From Actinomycetota bacterium (GTDB lineage: Bacteria; Actinomycetota; Actinomycetes; S36-B12; UBA10799), in NCBI GenBank assembly GCA_003452655.1, contig DMNR01000346.1, forward strand, positions 1-10,445: a stretch of DNA of 10,445 nt, in the 5' to 3' direction. Positions 1 through 7,385 of this stretch are shown one piece after another. The notes beneath the pieces are model-generated. The model was given only the letters and a program-made list of their open reading frames with translations, searched no databases and was not told the DNA's origin. The translations under genes and the position numbers were made by a program. Numbering within the stretch: the first letter of the stretch is position 1; each line of letters opens with the position of its first letter.

Positions 1-123
1 ATCCGGTCGGAGCGTCCGGCGTTCGATCTTCATCACCCGGATCTCGCTCCTAAGAACATGCCCGCTGGTGCCAAGGTCGTGAGTGGTTCGACTAAGGCCG
101 AGGTTTCAGGAGGCTCCGAATGA
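1..123 (+). CDS. ctaD: Cytochrome c oxidase subunit I (CtaD), C-terminal fragment
   Basis: The open frame enters from the left edge and gives 40 residues ending in TGA at 121-123. It begins IRSERPAFDLHHPDLAP, which matches the cytosolic C-terminal tail of actinobacterial aa3 oxidase subunit I, where a conserved R-S-x-x-P-x-F-D-L-H-H-P stretch follows the last membrane helix. The heme and copper ligands lie upstream, outside the window. CtaD is the catalytic subunit that reduces oxygen to water with heme a, heme a3 and CuB. The stop overlaps the ctaF start as ATGA, so the two are translationally coupled. The identification rests on the tail and on the ctaF neighbour, because the catalytic part is not visible. 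Confidence 0.87.
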   Translation: MRSERPAFDLHHPDLAPKNMPAGAKVVSGSTKAEVSGGSE

Positions 124-515
124 GAGTTGAAGGCAAGCTGTTTGCCTGGGGATGCGCGTTCTACTTCTTGATCGCAGCCATCTATGGCTTCTGGTCCAAG
201 GATGAAACAGGTATCGTCCTGCTCATCTTTACGGGCTCGCTCGCGTTCCTCATCGCCTTCTTCGTGCTCCACACATCGAAGCGGGTCTACCCCCGTCCCG
301 AGGATCGTAAGGATGCCTTGCAGGACGAGGCGGACATCGACTACGGGTTTTACAGCCCGCATAGCTGGTGGCCACTTCCAGTCGCGGCTTGTGCTGCGAT
401 CGTCTGCTTCGGTCTCGTATTCGCAGCGTGGATCGTCGTTGCTGGAGCGGCGCTACTGATGCTGAGCCTGATCGGATTCGTCTTCGAGTACTACCGCGGA
501 GATCACGCCCACTAA
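120..515 (+). CDS. ctaF: Cytochrome c oxidase subunit IV, actinobacterial type (CtaF)
   Basis: This 131-residue membrane protein has four predicted helices at about 7-24, 31-50, 84-105 and 106-124. The loop between helices 2 and 3 is charged and ends in GFYSPHSWWP (76-85), a hallmark of actinobacterial CtaF. CtaF is a small non-catalytic subunit of the aa3 oxidase and belongs to the bcc-aa3 supercomplex. The ATG at 120 is preceded by AGGAGG at 108-113 with a 6-nt spacer and overlaps the ctaD stop as ATGA, so the start is well supported. The length is close to the usual 130-140 residues. A strong hairpin follows 15 bp after the stop, so ctaF is probably the last gene of the ctaD-ctaF transcript (ctaC, if present, is outside the window). 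Confidence 0.95.
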   Translation: MRVEGKLFAWGCAFYFLIAAIYGFWSKDETGIVLLIFTGSLAFLIAFFVLHTSKRVYPRPEDRKDALQDEADIDYGFYSPHSWWPLPVAACAAIVCFGLVFAAWIVVAGAALLMLSLIGFVFEYYRGDHAH

Positions 516-530
516 GACTCTTAATCCCAC

Positions 531-569
531 AGAACGTCGGCGCCGAGTACCACTCGGGGTCGGCGTTCT
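531..569 (+). terminator. Hairpin terminator after ctaF
   Basis: The left arm AGAACGTCGGCGCCGAGT (531-548) pairs with 552-569 across a 3-nt loop. The 18-bp stem has two G-U wobbles and one G-G mismatch. It lies 15 nt after the ctaF stop and ends before the next gene. No uridine run follows directly, which is common for actinobacterial terminators. Because the wobbles are G-U on the plus-strand RNA, the fold favours plus-strand transcription. Confidence 0.7.
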
Positions 570-668
570 GCGTTGTTGGGACCGGTGTGTTTTGTCACGC
601 CGGCGCGTCGCAGCGTGGCAATTCCGGGCGAAGCTCAGAGACTAGGCAGGACTAGCACTGGACTCTGA

Positions 669-1931
669 ATGGGGTACGACGTGGCAGGCACCAAGGCGAG
701 GCGCTCAGCGATAGCTCTCGGCGGCGTAGCGGGCTTACTGGCCCTGAGTGGCTGCGCGAGTATCACCAGTGCGATTAAGGACGGCAGTGACGCTGTCATT
801 GAGGTTCTCCCCATTCCCGACCAGGTCTCCACAACCGCACCGGTTCATTCTCCGATCGTCGTTCGCGTGCAAGAGGGCAGATTGACCGACGTCGCGGTCA
901 CTGGCCCAAAGGGACCATTGCTCGGAACCATGAATGAATCGCAGACACAGTGGACCTCAAACAGCTCGACACTGAACTTCGGGACGCAGTACGCGGTGTC
1001 TGCCAAAGCTGTTGACGTTGAGGGGACTCCTACTGAACGGTCTGTCGAGCTTGTGACCGTTAAGCCGAAGAAGACCGTGGATGGCCAGTTCTCCTACTTC
1101 ATGAACAACGACACTGTTGGTGTCGGGATGCCATTGAGGATTGAATTCAGCCAGCCGATCAAGAATCGCAAGGCGGTGGAACAGAACCTCAAGGTCACCA
1201 GCTCAAAACCGACTGTCGGCGCGTGGAGTTGGGCATCGGACAATCAGTCGGTGACTTTCCGTCCGCAGACATTCTGGCCAGCCAATAGCAAGATTAAGGT
1301 GAACGCTGCGCTCAAGGGGATCCAGACTTCGCCAGGGATTTACGGCGAGCGAGATATGACAGCCGGTTTCAAGACGGGCGCGTCAATGGTGTCGACGGTC
1401 GACGCAAACACCCTGACAATGACCGTCAGAAAGAACGGGAAGGTCATTCGCAAGATTCCGGTCACCACGGGCAAGTCAGGCTTCGAGACCCGATCCGGCA
1501 TCAAGCCGATCATGGGCAAAGAAGGCACCGTGGTCATGGATGCGGCATCGGGTGGGACTCCGGTGGGAAGCGCTGATTACTACCGGCTCACGGTCCACTA
1601 TTCGATGCGATTGACCTCCTCAGGAGAATTTGTTCACGCGGCTCCCTGGTCTACCGGTTCGCAGGGTCGATCCAGCGTCAGCCACGGGTGCGTGGGCATG
1701 AGCACGGGGAATGCGATTTGGCTCTACGACCAGTCAAAGGTCGGCGATGTCGTTGAGGTCAAGAACACCGGCCGTAAGCAGGACTTGGGCAACGGAATCA
1801 CCGAATGGAACGTCAAGTGGGCAAAGTGGCTCGCCCGATCAAAGACCGGTGAGCAGGCAGTCGGTCCCGCCGCAGCCAAGGTGAAGCCTCCAGCGCCCGC
1901 CGCGACTACCGTTTCGTCGGTGGTCGGCTAG
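669..1931 (+). CDS. L,D-transpeptidase lipoprotein (LdtMt2-like, YkuD domain)
   Basis: This 420-residue exported protein should make 3-3 cross-links in peptidoglycan (or attach proteins to it) outside the membrane. It has a lipoprotein signal with Arg11-Arg12, a hydrophobic stretch and lipobox LSGC (Cys29). Two Ig-like domains follow (about 40-140 and 141-245; the second resembles the bacterial Ig domain next to the catalytic domain in LdtMt2). The YkuD domain spans about 250-365 with the active site SHGCVGMS: His339 and Cys341, plus an upstream His323. The Asn that follows HGCx in many family members is Gly here, a variant I recall from other actinobacterial members. The C-terminus (about 366-420) is Ala/Pro-rich. 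The start is uncertain: ATG 669 lacks a good ribosome site, whereas GTG 681 has GGGG at 671-674 and would still leave a full lipoprotein signal. It is probably transcribed alone, since a terminator precedes it. Confidence 0.93.
   Translation: MGYDVAGTKARRSAIALGGVAGLLALSGCASITSAIKDGSDAVIEVLPIPDQVSTTAPVHSPIVVRVQEGRLTDVAVTGPKGPLLGTMNESQTQWTSNSSTLNFGTQYAVSAKAVDVEGTPTERSVELVTVKPKKTVDGQFSYFMNNDTVGVGMPLRIEFSQPIKNRKAVEQNLKVTSSKPTVGAWSWASDNQSVTFRPQTFWPANSKIKVNAALKGIQTSPGIYGERDMTAGFKTGASMVSTVDANTLTMTVRKNGKVIRKIPVTTGKSGFETRSGIKPIMGKEGTVVMDAASGGTPVGSADYYRLTVHYSMRLTSSGEFVHAAPWSTGSQGRSSVSHGCVGMSTGNAIWLYDQSKVGDVVEVKNTGRKQDLGNGITEWNVKWAKWLARSKTGEQAVGPAAAKVKPPAPAATTVSSVVG
1903..1926. terminator. Possible terminator hairpin at the convergent gene junction
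   Basis: CGACTACCG (1903-1911) can pair with CGGTGGTCG (1918-1926) across a 6-nt loop, giving 9 bp with one G-U on the plus-strand RNA. It lies in the last codons of the L,D-transpeptidase gene and just past the stop of the opposing gene. On the minus-strand RNA the wobble becomes an A-C mismatch, so it should work less well in that direction. There is no uridine run. It is the only clear hairpin I see at this junction, but chance is possible. Confidence 0.35.
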
Positions 1932-3016
1932 CGGGCATCGAGTGCGGCCAACTCCGCTTCGGCTGCTGCCAGTTCGCTTCTGGCGGTAGCAAGCTCCCGC
2001 TCGTTTTCTGCCAGTTCGCGCGCGGCGAGGTTGAGGGCTTCCAGGGCGGTGTTGAGGCCGTCGTCCTGAGAACGGATCACTCGCTCGAGCGCGAGAGCGA
2101 CGGCCGGATCAGTACTCGGACCGCTCATGAGCAGCAGTGAACTGTTCAAGAGTTCCGTGTCCATTCCCTGTATGTAGCTGGATCGCACTGCTGTTGCGAC
2201 CCGCAGCCGGGCGGCCTCAAGTTCTTTGGCGCGTTTTGTGTTCCTATCAGTCAGTCGGCGGTTCACGGCGTCGGCGCTCGCGACTCGGGATGCGGCGTCG
2301 TCAAGTTTCTGGATTATTGCCACCCGAAGTTCCGCCTGCTTGCGAAGTTCCTCGCCGTTGGGCATCTCATCGAGTTTCACCTTGAGGTCTTTCGGGAGAA
2401 CTAGGTCGTCTGTGGCGGTGAAGGAACCGTTGACCAACACGTGAATGTGGTTCATATGGTTGTCAGTCCAGTTACCGCGGTCACTCATCTCTCGCCAATC
2501 TCTGCCCGGGTACCAGATGTTCTGGCGCCACACCATGTAGGTGACGCCAAGCTGGTCGGAGTTGGCCATCAGGAAGGCTGCGATCTTGTGCCCCGCATGA
2601 ACACTGGCGGGGTCACGTCCGTCGTTCTCCATCATGATGTCGAGCGCTTGGCCGCTCGGGTGGTCCATGATCGGATCCTGGCGATAGCCACCGATTTCCC
2701 CAGCAGAGCTGTAGTACGGGAACAGATACTCCACTAGGCGAAGAAGGTGGACAGTATTCGGTTGGAGACGGGCTTCTGAGTTCTTCGCCTTCGGGAGATT
2801 CTCGGGTAGTGCCTGGACCACCGGGGGAGGGGAGGGCTTCGACGCGGCGGCGACGTCCCCAGCCTGGCCAACGAAGGCGACACAGACCACGAGAAGTACC
2901 AGCAGCGGCGTCAGGAACCGCTGCCGAAGGGCGCAATGTCGTGCACGCACAGGTTCGGACCTCGTCGGTGGTAGATGGTGAACGGCCATGCTCTCACTGA
3001 ACGTGAATTGAGTCAT
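1928..3016 (-). CDS. Secreted M15/VanY-like putative peptidoglycan peptidase with C-terminal coiled coil
   Basis: This protein has 362 residues from the chosen ATG. It has a basic N-terminus and a signal helix at about 35-53, with a likely signal peptidase I site near VAAAS. A domain at about 80-195 carries HPSGQALD (His119, Asp126) and NHMNHIHV (His187, His190, His192). The HxxGxAxD plus HxH arrangement is that of zinc-binding M15/VanY-like peptidases and the related actinobacterial VldE/ARB_07466-like domain. Helical heptad-rich segments follow at about 220-275 and 310-362 and end in Ala/Glu-rich coiled coil. I infer a cell-wall peptidase or a related wall-binding role; substrate and activity are not shown. 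The start at 3016 has GGAGG with a 5-nt spacer; the longer frame to 3061 would begin with TTG near the foot of the upstream hairpin. ATG 2989 is a shorter alternative that keeps the signal. The stop shares CTAG with the facing L,D-transpeptidase gene. Confidence 0.82.
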   Translation of the reverse strand: MTQFTFSESMAVHHLPPTRSEPVRARHCALRQRFLTPLLVLLVVCVAFVGQAGDVAAASKPSPPPVVQALPENLPKAKNSEARLQPNTVHLLRLVEYLFPYYSSAGEIGGYRQDPIMDHPSGQALDIMMENDGRDPASVHAGHKIAAFLMANSDQLGVTYMVWRQNIWYPGRDWREMSDRGNWTDNHMNHIHVLVNGSFTATDDLVLPKDLKVKLDEMPNGEELRKQAELRVAIIQKLDDAASRVASADAVNRRLTDRNTKRAKELEAARLRVATAVRSSYIQGMDTELLNSSLLLMSGPSTDPAVALALERVIRSQDDGLNTALEALNLAARELAENERELATARSELAAAEAELAALDAR

Positions 3017-3021
3017 CTCCG

Positions 3022-3026
3022 CCTCC
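3022..3026 (-). promoter_or_regulatory. Ribosome binding site deciding the start at 3016
   Basis: The minus strand reads GGAGG here, 5 nt before ATG 3016-3014. It is the best Shine-Dalgarno match among the candidate starts at 3061 (TTG), 3049, 3016 and 2989, and is the reason for choosing 3016. Confidence 0.6.
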
Positions 3027-3061
3027 ACAGGCGCCACCCATGAAGCCATTGGTGATGGCAA

Positions 3062-3108
3062 AGCAAGAGGGCGGATACGACCGTGGTGGTCAAATCCGCC
3101 CTCTTGCT
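3062..3108 (-). terminator. Terminator of the ctaE-qcrCAB operon
   Basis: AGCAAGAGGGCGGAT (3062-3076) is the perfect reverse complement of 3094-3108, giving a 15-bp stem. The 17-nt loop contains a nested 4-bp stem (GACC 3079-3082 with GGTC 3088-3091). It begins 14 nt past the qcrB stop. There is no uridine run. It sits between qcrB and the downstream same-strand peptidase-like gene, so it probably ends or strongly reduces read-through from the respiratory operon. Confidence 0.78.
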
Positions 3109-3122
3109 ACATGGCTTGTGTA

Positions 3123-4832
3123 CTACTTGGTGATCGGCTCCTTGTCGGCTTCGACCGCGCTGGGATCGTGCAGCACTCCGCCTTCCGGCTCCAGCTGTTC
3201 GCGGTGAGCGATGACGGGTGCACCCTCGGCCGCGCTGTGGCGGATGTGTGCCTCTGCCTCGGCAAGTTCCGCAGCGGTTGGCTTCGGCACGTTGTCGCTG
3301 AAGAACCAATGCGACAGCCGGGCCCAACGATGGTCCTTCTTGAAGTTCGGATCCTTGACGCCGTTGGCATCGACCTTCTCCGGCCAGGGGAGGGGAGTGA
3401 TGTCATTCTTCGACAGGATCACGGCCTTCTCGTTGTCCGAGAGCGGTGCATGGACCTCGACGAATGCCCCCTCAGGTAGGCGCATGATTGAGCCAGTTTC
3501 ACGCCCGTGCAGCAACTTGTCACGGTCGCTACGTTGAAGGCTCAAGCAGATCCGTTTGGTGATGACGAACGAGATCGGCGGCAAGATGAAGATGCCGATT
3601 CTGATCGCCCACGTGATCGCGTTGATGGAGAGGTTGAACTGGCTCCCGATGATGTCATTGCCACCACCGATGAGCAACATCATGTAGAAGGTCAGGGACA
3701 TCACGCCCAGAGCCGTGCGGGTTGGCGCATTTCGAGGCCGGTCGAGGAGGTGGTGTTCCTTCTTGTCTCCAGTGACCTTGGCCTCGAGCCAGGGGTAGAT
3801 CAGCATGAGGTTGATGATCACACCGAGAACTACAGCACCAGGTATGAGTACGTTCCAACTAATGGTGTGACCCCACAAGGTGGTCTCCCAGTTGGGCATG
3901 GCTCTCAAGGCACCTTCGAGCCAACCCATGTACCAGTCAGGTTGAGAACCGGCAGTGATCTGGTCGGGTACGTATGGACCGTACGCCCAGATCGGGTTGA
4001 TCGTTGCGACGCCGCTGAGGAACACGGTGATGCCGAACACGATGAAGAAGAAGCCGCCGGCCTTTGCCATGTACACGGGCATGAATGGGTAGCCGACGAC
4101 GTTGTCGTTGGTCCGGCCCTTACCGGGGTACTGCGTGTGCTTCTGGTACCAGACGATCAGCATGTGAGCGGTGATGAGGCCCAGGATGATGCCAGGTATC
4201 AGCAAGATGTGTATGCCATAGAGCCGCGAGATGAACTCGTCGCCAGGGAACTCACCGCCGAACGCGAAGAACGAGACGTACGTTCCAACGACGGGGATCG
4301 AGAGCATGATGCCCTCTGCAATCCGCAGACCCGTTCCTGAGAGCAAGTCATCGGGGAGGGAGTACCCGGCGAATCCTTCAACGAAGCCCATGGTCAGCAG
4401 CAGCACGCCGATGGTCCAGTTGATTTCGCGTGGCTTACGGAAGGCGCCGGTAAAGAAGACGCGCATCATGTGAATGGTCATCGAGGCGATGAAGAGCATC
4501 GCGCCCCAGTGATGGACTTGGCGCATGAGCAGGCCACCGCGGACATCGAAGGAGATGTCCAGCGTTGACTTGTATGCCTCGGACATCTCAATGCCGTTGA
4601 GCGGGGTGTACGAGCCGTTGTAGACGACCTCGGTCATGGACGGCTTGAACCACAGCGTCAAGTAGATGCCAGAGAGCAGCACGATAATGAAGCTGTACAG
4701 CGCCATCTCACCGAACATGAAAGTCCAGTGGTCCGGGAAGACCTTGCGTAGGTTGCGCTTTCCCCAGTTCGCGACTGTTAGCCGATCATCGAGGAACTCG
4801 GCTTGATGGCCGAGCTTATTCATGACGCTCAT
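3123..4832 (-). CDS. qcrB: Menaquinol-cytochrome c reductase, cytochrome b subunit (QcrB)
   Basis: This 569-residue integral membrane protein is the cytochrome b of the bcc complex. It oxidises menaquinol and carries hemes bL and bH. Heme-ligand histidines are His107 and His121 (RQVHHWG, TIHMMR) in one helix and His208 and His223 (LYGIHIL, TAHMLIV) in the other. The second pair has 14 intervening residues, as in cytochrome b6f and unlike the 13 of mitochondrial cytochrome b. The quinol-site motif PEWY appears as PDWY (298-301). A hydrophilic C-terminal extension of over 120 residues after about 430 is typical of actinobacteria; mycobacterial QcrB is about 550 residues. The ATG at 4832 overlaps the qcrA stop as ATGA and has GGGAG upstream. 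It is the last gene of the operon, with a terminator after it. QcrB is the target of Q203-type inhibitors in mycobacteria; this sequence does not by itself indicate sensitivity. Confidence 0.97.
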   Translation of the reverse strand: MSVMNKLGHQAEFLDDRLTVANWGKRNLRKVFPDHWTFMFGEMALYSFIIVLLSGIYLTLWFKPSMTEVVYNGSYTPLNGIEMSEAYKSTLDISFDVRGGLLMRQVHHWGAMLFIASMTIHMMRVFFTGAFRKPREINWTIGVLLLTMGFVEGFAGYSLPDDLLSGTGLRIAEGIMLSIPVVGTYVSFFAFGGEFPGDEFISRLYGIHILLIPGIILGLITAHMLIVWYQKHTQYPGKGRTNDNVVGYPFMPVYMAKAGGFFFIVFGITVFLSGVATINPIWAYGPYVPDQITAGSQPDWYMGWLEGALRAMPNWETTLWGHTISWNVLIPGAVVLGVIINLMLIYPWLEAKVTGDKKEHHLLDRPRNAPTRTALGVMSLTFYMMLLIGGGNDIIGSQFNLSINAITWAIRIGIFILPPISFVITKRICLSLQRSDRDKLLHGRETGSIMRLPEGAFVEVHAPLSDNEKAVILSKNDITPLPWPEKVDANGVKDPNFKKDHRWARLSHWFFSDNVPKPTAAELAEAEAHIRHSAAEGAPVIAHREQLEPEGGVLHDPSAVEADKEPITK

Positions 4833-5869
4833 CCGCGCTCCCAGAAGCTAGGGCCGACCGGCTGTTGGAAGGAATCTCGGGCAACGAGGTAACCCTCGTC
4901 GTCGAGCTTAATGGGCAACTGTGGAAGCTCGCGGGCGGCAGGCCCGAAGATGACGTTCCCCGAGTCCGCCAGGTCGAACGTCGACTGGTGACATGGGCAC
5001 AGCAGGTGGTGTGTGCGTTGTTCGTAAAGGGCAATCGGGCAGCCAACGTGGGTGCAAATCTTCGAGAAGCACAGGACGCCTTCGTAGTCCCACGGTTCGT
5101 CATCAGTGCCGCCTTGCTGCGAACGAATCTCGTCTGGGTTCATGCGAACCAAGAGGACGACATCCTTTGCGCGGGCGTTGAGGTTGCCTTCGGCCTTCTG
5201 GATGGCCGGGAGGACTGCAGGCATAGCGGACACGATGCCGCCGACCGGGATGTCGGCAGGTCGAATTGGTGCGCCGGTGACATCGAGCACGATGCGCATT
5301 CCGGGAACCCAGCTGGTGATGAAGAGCTTGTCGCCCGGAAGTGGACCAAGGTCGCGCAGGATGACGATGAGCGGGATTGGGAAGAGTGCAACCGCTCCGA
5401 GAAGTGAACGACGGAGGATACGACGAGTGGCAAAACCTGAGTCGTCGAGGCCTTCCTGGAATTCCGCGATCGCTTCTTCGCGTGAATCCTCGGGGGAGGC
5501 GAGTGAGTGGCGCATGGCGACAACTTCTTTGTCGTTCATGAGCTTCTTTGCCCATTGCATGATTCCCGCGCCAATGAAGAATGCGGCGAGTCCGAACGTC
5601 ACACCCAAAGCGGTATTGCTAGCGCTCCAGGTGCCGAAGAACGGTACCGGGAAAGTCGCATCCGTTGGAATCATCACGTAGGCGACAACAAACGCGACGG
5701 TCAAGATTGCCGACAGGCCGAACATGATGGAAACCTGTCGTTCCGCACGCTTTGCAGCGCGCGGGTCGAAGTCCGTCCGCCGTGGATGGTGTACCGGCAG
5801 TGCGATGTCGCCGTTAGGCTCGATCGCTCCCGCCGCAATCTCTACATCTGGAGTGTTTTGTTCACTCAT
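4829..5869 (-). CDS. qcrA: Rieske iron-sulfur subunit of the bcc complex (QcrA)
   Basis: From ATG 5869 this is a 346-residue protein. Its C-terminal Rieske domain carries CTHVGC (Cys272, His274, Cys277) and CPCHQS (Cys291, Cys293, His294), giving the two Cys and two His cluster ligands plus the structural disulfide. It passes electrons from menaquinol to the QcrC hemes. Membrane helices lie at about 46-66, 85-105 and 154-172, the three-helix form of actinobacteria. Arg pairs at 149-150 and 153-154, the second followed by SLLGA, sit just before helix 3. This matches the twin-arginine signal known to direct that helix and the folded Rieske domain through Tat in Streptomyces. The start at 5869 overlaps the qcrC stop as ATGA; a GTG at 5890 would add 7 residues but lies inside qcrC. 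Its stop overlaps qcrB in the same way. Confidence 0.97.
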   Translation of the reverse strand: MSEQNTPDVEIAAGAIEPNGDIALPVHHPRRTDFDPRAAKRAERQVSIMFGLSAILTVAFVVAYVMIPTDATFPVPFFGTWSASNTALGVTFGLAAFFIGAGIMQWAKKLMNDKEVVAMRHSLASPEDSREEAIAEFQEGLDDSGFATRRILRRSLLGAVALFPIPLIVILRDLGPLPGDKLFITSWVPGMRIVLDVTGAPIRPADIPVGGIVSAMPAVLPAIQKAEGNLNARAKDVVLLVRMNPDEIRSQQGGTDDEPWDYEGVLCFSKICTHVGCPIALYEQRTHHLLCPCHQSTFDLADSGNVIFGPAARELPQLPIKLDDEGYLVARDSFQQPVGPSFWERG

Positions 5870-6663
5870 CGCACTCGCGCCCCGATCCACACGGCGGCAC
5901 CGATCAGCAGTCCGATGCCAATGATCCAGATGAACGCACCTTCGTTAACGGGTCCGAGCGATCCGATCGCCCACCCGCCGTAACTGGCTTGTTCATCCAT
6001 GTTTTGGATGTACTTGATGATTGCTTGCTTGTTCTCCGGCGTCAGCGTCTCGTTGCTGAAGACCGGCATGTTTTCCGGTCCGGTCAGCATGGCTTCGTAG
6101 ATCTGACGTGGAGTCGCATCGCGAAGGTCAGGTGCGTATGCGCCGTTCGAGAGCGCGCCACCAGCACCGGTGAAGTTGTGACACTGCGAGCAGTTCGTGC
6201 GGAAGAGCTCGCCACCCTCGACGAGGTCGGCATCTTCGTAGTCGATCTCCTCGTCCGTCGGAATCTGAGGACCCGGAGCCAATGATGCGATGTAGGCGGC
6301 AATCGCAGCAGTTTCTTGGTCCGTGTAGATGACCTTCTTCTGCGGGGCCTGCGCATTCGGCGCGGCAAGTGGCATGCGGCCAGTCGAGATTTGGAAGTCG
6401 ACGGCTGCCGAACCAACGCCAATCAGCGTCGGAGCTTCAGGTCCGCCCTGAGCGCCTAGGCCGTGGCAGCTTGAGCATCCCTCTGCGAAGAGTTGTTGCC
6501 CTTGCTTGACGAGTTGTGCATTCGTGGTCGCACCCTCATTGGAGGCCTGCGCGGTAGCGGCTGAGCCGACTGCCGCATAGAGGACACCGATGAGAGCCAA
6601 CGTCAGCAACACCAAGATTGGTGCTGCCGCTCGATGGCGGCGGCGCATTGCAATGGTCTTCAC
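5866..6663 (-). CDS. qcrC: Di-heme cytochrome c subunit of the bcc complex (QcrC)
   Basis: This 265-residue protein has an N-terminal signal/anchor (about 12-35), two class I cytochrome c domains and a C-terminal membrane helix (about 243-262). Heme attachment motifs are CSSCH (Cys63, Cys66, His67) and CSQCH (Cys158, Cys161, His162). Likely distal Met ligands are Met97 and Met199. Two covalent hemes in one subunit is the actinobacterial solution: it replaces cytochrome c1 plus a soluble cytochrome c and hands electrons directly to the aa3 oxidase. The start is GTG at 6663 with GGGG about 8 nt upstream; ATG 6648 is an alternative that keeps the signal. It follows ctaE by 59 bp and overlaps qcrA by ATGA. 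Heme attachment needs a System II Ccs apparatus, which is not in the window. Confidence 0.96.
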   Translation of the reverse strand: MKTIAMRRRHRAAAPILVLLTLALIGVLYAAVGSAATAQASNEGATTNAQLVKQGQQLFAEGCSSCHGLGAQGGPEAPTLIGVGSAAVDFQISTGRMPLAAPNAQAPQKKVIYTDQETAAIAAYIASLAPGPQIPTDEEIDYEDADLVEGGELFRTNCSQCHNFTGAGGALSNGAYAPDLRDATPRQIYEAMLTGPENMPVFSNETLTPENKQAIIKYIQNMDEQASYGGWAIGSLGPVNEGAFIWIIGIGLLIGAAVWIGARVR

Positions 6664-6673
6664 CGTCGGTGCC

Positions 6674-6690
6674 CCAATTCTGTCAATTGG
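6674..6690. repeat. Short palindrome in the ctaE-qcrC gap
   Basis: CCAATT (6674-6679) and AATTGG (6685-6690) form a 6-bp inverted repeat with a 5-nt spacer in the 59-bp space between ctaE and qcrC. On the minus strand the sequence contains TTGACA, a perfect -35 hexamer, but no -10 lies at the right distance before the qcrC start. A protein site or chance is equally possible. Confidence 0.3.
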
Positions 6691-6722
6691 CCGGTTGTCG
6701 GGATTTTAGGACTCATGAGTGG

Positions 6723-7334
6723 CTATTTGAGGATGTAGATGATGGCGAACAGTGCGATCCACACCACATCAACGAAGTGCCAGTAGTACGACACGACGAT
6801 TGCGGTGGTGGCTTGCTCGTGGGTGAAGCGCTTGGTCACGTACGTCCGAGATAGGACGAACAGGAATGCCACCAGTCCGCCGGTCACGTGCAACGCGTGG
6901 AACCCAGTCGTCAAGTAAAAGACCGAGCCGTAGGGCGACGATGAAATCGTGAAGCCCTCCATGAGCAACTCGGTGTACTCCTTGACCTGGCCCGAGACGA
7001 AGAAGGCGCCCATGAGGAACGTGATGATGAACCACATTCTCAGCTTGGCGCGGTCTCCTCGCTCGGCCGCGAAAACACCGAGCTGGCAGGTCACGGAGCT
7101 GAGGACCAAAATGGTCGTATTGAAGGCCGCGAACGGCACATTCAGCAGCTGCGTTTGGTCTGCCCAGACCTCGGGATTCACAGATCGCAGGGTGAAATAC
7201 ATCGCGAACAGTGCGGAAAAGAACATCAACTCGCTCGCGAGCCAGATGATCGTTCCGATCGCAACTACGTTCGGACGGTTTACGGGGACCCGCGGTCGGG
7301 TCGCTTGCGCAGTAACAGTCGCCACGGCGCGCAT
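6723..7334 (-). CDS. ctaE: Cytochrome c oxidase subunit III (CtaE)
   Basis: From ATG 7334 this is 203 residues, the same as mycobacterial CtaE and shorter than mitochondrial subunit III because it has five helices instead of seven. Helices lie at about 24-46, 68-90, 99-115, 137-162 and 177-201. Family signatures are NRPN near the N-terminus, SELMFF (Glu35 buried in helix 1), [10 protein letters not shown] and [10 protein letters not shown] near the C-terminus. CtaE supports the catalytic subunit of the aa3 oxidase and helps maintain proton uptake. Starts are ambiguous: TTG 7379 would add 15 unlike residues, ATG 7334 has AGG directly against it, and GTG 7325 has a CAGGA spaced 8 nt. It is the first gene of the ctaE-qcrCAB operon; ctaE is likewise next to qcrCAB in mycobacteria and Streptomyces. 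The divergent region beyond it should hold its promoter, but I see no convincing -35/-10 pair. Confidence 0.95.
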   Translation of the reverse strand: MRAVATVTAQATRPRVPVNRPNVVAIGTIIWLASELMFFSALFAMYFTLRSVNPEVWADQTQLLNVPFAAFNTTILVLSSVTCQLGVFAAERGDRAKLRMWFIITFLMGAFFVSGQVKEYTELLMEGFTISSSPYGSVFYLTTGFHALHVTGGLVAFLFVLSRTYVTKRFTHEQATTAIVVSYYWHFVDVVWIALFAIIYILK

Positions 7335-7385
7335 CCTGCCAGGTATTGAGCCGTCAAGCACTGCGACCCCCCGATCCAACGAAAA

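Noticed and set aside
640..655. A short direct repeat (GACTAG at 640-645 and 650-655) upstream of the L,D-transpeptidase
   Set aside because: Two 6-bp copies are too short to support a regulatory call, and no promoter hexamers stand out around them.
3017..3061. N-terminal extension of the peptidase-like gene to a TTG at 3061
   Set aside because: The start is a rare TTG next to the foot of the qcrB terminator, whereas ATG 3016 has a GGAGG site and retains the signal peptide.
3507..4340. A 277-codon open frame on the plus strand, antisense to qcrB
   Set aside because: It lies wholly inside the well-supported qcrB gene. Its Asp/Glu/Val-rich product resembles no family and fits a reverse-strand shadow of GC-rich coding DNA.
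4865..5681. Long plus-strand open frames antisense to qcrA (180 and 191 codons)
   Set aside because: They mirror the codon structure of qcrA, have no clear ribosome sites and show no recognisable domains.
6674..6690. A promoter for qcrC based on the minus-strand TTGACA
   Set aside because: No -10-like hexamer lies 16-18 nt downstream before the GTG start, and the 59-bp gap is compatible with one ctaE-qcrCAB transcript.
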